Made by a program: the position numbers and the translations under genes
Notes under the pieces: model-generated
What the model was told of the DNA's origin: nothing
Seen by the model: the letters and a program-made list of their open reading frames with translations, nothing else
Database searches by the model: none
Shown: one piece after another, positions 30,291-31,752 of the stretch
Numbering within the stretch: the stretch's first letter is position 1
Layout: each line of letters opens with the position of its first letter
NCBI GenBank assembly: GCA_905480065.1
Contig: CAJQOV010000085.1
Coordinates: 1-31,752, forward strand
Length of the DNA stretch: 31,752 nucleotides
Direction of reading: 5' to 3'
From: an uncultured Gammaproteobacteria bacterium
Lineage (GTDB): Bacteria > Pseudomonadota > Gammaproteobacteria > UBA9214

Positions 30291-31752
30291 TCAACGCATG
30301 TTACTGTTCATCGCGCTGTCATTCGTGCTGCTGCTGCTGTGGCAGGCATGGCAGCAAGACTATGGTCGTGTCGCCCGGCCAGAAGCAACCGCAACCATCA
30401 CCACCGAAACAGCCAGCCAGCCAGCAGCAGCTACCGGTGAGGATTTACCTGGCGCCGTGATGCAGGCCACACCCGCCGCCGAGCGCGATGAGGAGTTATT
30501 GCCGAGCGGTCGGCAAATCAGCGTGCAAACCGATCTCTATAGCCTGGTGATAGACAGCAACGGCGGTGATCTGCGGCGTGCGGATCTGCTGCATTACGCG
30601 GCCACTCATGATCCGGGCTCGGCGCCCTTCCGTCTGCTGAATGACGAACTGCCCAATTTGTTCGTGGTGCAATCCGGTCTGCGTGCCGACGCCGGTACCG
30701 AACCGACCCATCATGTTGTCTACCAGGCCGAGCAGGACGTGTATCAGATGGGCGACCATCAGGATACGCTTACCGTACCGTTGCTGTGGCGCAGTCCCGA
30801 AGGCGTCGAGGTGATCAAACGCTACACCTTCCATCGTGACAGTTATGTGGTGGATATTGAGCATGTGGTCAATAATCACGGCACGGCTGCGTGGACCGGA
30901 CGTCAGTATCGGCAGTTGCAGCGCAGCGAGGTTGCCGAAGCCGGCCAGAGCAAGTTCATCTATACCTATATGGGTGGTGTGATCTACAGCCCTGAAGAAA
31001 AATACGAAAAGATCAAGTTCGAGGACATGCTGAAACAGGACCTCGATCGCACGATTACTGCTGGCTGGGCTGCGATGTTGCAGCATTACTTCCTTGGGGC
31101 GCTGATTCCGGATAGCGACAGCGCTGAACATTACTACACCAGGGCACTGGATGGTGCGCGTTATATTATCGGTATGATCGCGCCGGCACGCACCATTGCC
31201 GCCGGTGATAGTGGTGTATTCAGTACCCGCCTGTACCTTGGCCCCAAGCTGCAGGATGAGATGAAACAGGTCGCTACCGGGCTCGAGCTGACCGTTGACT
31301 ATGGCCTGCTTACGGTACTGGCGCAGCCACTGTTCTGGTTGTTGAAAGCCATACATGGTCTGATCGGCAACTGGGGCTGGGCCATCGTGTTGCTTACCCT
31401 GCTGATCAAGCTCGCCTTCTACAAATTGTCCGAGACCAGTTACCGGTCGATGGCCAACATGCGCAAGCTTGCGCCACGGCTGCAATCCCTGAAAGAGCGC
31501 TTCGGCGATGACCGGCAGAAGCTCAACCAGGCCATGATGGAGCTGTACAAGAAGGAAAAAATCAATCCGCTGGGTGGCTGTTTGCCGATCGCCGTGCAGA
31601 TCCCGGTATTTATTGCACTGTACTGGATGCTGCTGGAAAGTGTCGAGCTGCGCCAGGCGCCGTTCATGTTGTGGATCCAGGACATGTCTGCACCGGATCC
31701 GTATTACATATTGCCGCTGCTGATGGGCGCCACCATGCTGATCCAGCAGAAG
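30283..31752 (+). CDS. yidC: Membrane protein insertase YidC (3' end beyond window)
   Basis: The frame opens at ATG 30283 and runs off the right edge after 490 codons; about 60-70 residues are missing. Residues 6-21 form the first membrane helix, followed by an Ala/Thr-rich linker and the large periplasmic domain (about 70-330) typical of Gram-negative YidC. The insertase core begins near 340: LAQPLFWLLKAIHG, NWGWAIVLLTLLIKLAFY, then the cytoplasmic hairpin SYRSMANMRKLAPRLQSLKE and NPLGGCLPIAVQIPVFIALYWML with VELRQAPFMLWIQDMSAPDPYYILP. At the groove position of E. coli Arg366 there is Lys, a substitution seen in other YidC proteins. YidC inserts and folds inner-membrane proteins alone or with SecYEG. 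Confidence 0.97.
   Translation, partial: MDNQRMLLFIALSFVLLLLWQAWQQDYGRVARPEATATITTETASQPAAATGEDLPGAVMQATPAAERDEELLPSGRQISVQTDLYSLVIDSNGGDLRRADLLHYAATHDPGSAPFRLLNDELPNLFVVQSGLRADAGTEPTHHVVYQAEQDVYQMGDHQDTLTVPLLWRSPEGVEVIKRYTFHRDSYVVDIEHVVNNHGTAAWTGRQYRQLQRSEVAEAGQSKFIYTYMGGVIYSPEEKYEKIKFEDMLKQDLDRTITAGWAAMLQHYFLGALIPDSDSAEHYYTRALDGARYIIGMIAPARTIAAGDSGVFSTRLYLGPKLQDEMKQVATGLELTVDYGLLTVLAQPLFWLLKAIHGLIGNWGWAIVLLTLLIKLAFYKLSETSYRSMANMRKLAPRLQSLKERFGDDRQKLNQAMMELYKKEKINPLGGCLPIAVQIPVFIALYWMLLESVELRQAPFMLWIQDMSAPDPYYILPLLMGATMLIQQK

Noticed and set aside
30496..31485. A 329-codon open frame on the minus strand
   Set aside because: It lies wholly within yidC on the opposite strand; the yidC frame has clear family motifs throughout.

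Overview
The window is a continuous stretch of a gammaproteobacterial chromosome that includes the replication-origin region. All protein genes look intact except the two cut by the window edges. The gene orders gpmI-envC-ctpA-yibQ, yibN-secB-gpsA, ntrC-ntrB/glnA, glyQ-glyS-gmhB-plsC and yidC-yidD-rnpA-rpmH / dnaA-dnaN-recF-gyrB are all gammaproteobacterial. Coding DNA looks moderately GC-rich. A DUF4124 protein beside ntrBC/glnA, a TusA/PP-loop sulfur-transfer pair and an ArsR repressor with a persulfide-sensor cysteine pair would suit a sulfur-metabolising Chromatiales-like lineage. That placement is inference; the genus cannot be read from the sequence.

Layout. Positions 1-5866 (minus) carry gpmI, envC (degenerate LytM amidase activator), ctpA, yibQ, a DJ-1/YajL protein and the start of one more gene. 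Positions 6002-8474 (plus) carry an ArsR repressor with a putative operator, the membrane rhodanese yibN, secB and gpsA. trmL (minus) and an orphan class 1B dihydroorotate dehydrogenase (plus) diverge around 8950. Positions 9935-14755 (minus) are a nitrogen-control block: glnA, a DUF4124 envelope protein, ntrB and ntrC. It has a recognisable sigma-54 promoter and NtrC enhancer sites upstream of glnA and another NtrC site upstream of ntrB. Positions 14987-18063 (minus) hold a CDF metal exporter, tusA, a PP-loop ATPase overlapping tusA by 4 bases, and an unrecognised conserved-looking protein. Positions 18192-22868 (plus) form a tightly packed operon: glyQ, glyS, a MazG-like pyrophosphohydrolase, gmhB and a PlsC-type acyltransferase. 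Positions 22869-23115 are a very AT-rich non-coding patch.

Positions 23116-31752 are the replication/ribosome/membrane-insertion block. dnaA, dnaN, recF and gyrB run on the minus strand; rpmH, rnpA, yidD and yidC run on the plus strand. The dnaA-dnaN gap contains a DnaA-box cluster, a DnaA-trio-like repeat and an AT-rich tract in the order expected of a basal origin-unwinding element. This is the best candidate for oriC, although a single perfect DnaA box also lies between dnaA and rpmH.

No rRNA, tRNA, CRISPR array, insertion sequence or prophage gene was seen, and no gap between genes exceeds 300 bases. The window is mostly core genome. The points of greatest interest are the origin architecture, the thiol-switch repressor beside the rhodanese, the TusA/PP-loop pair, and a GmhB whose HAD motif II is altered.
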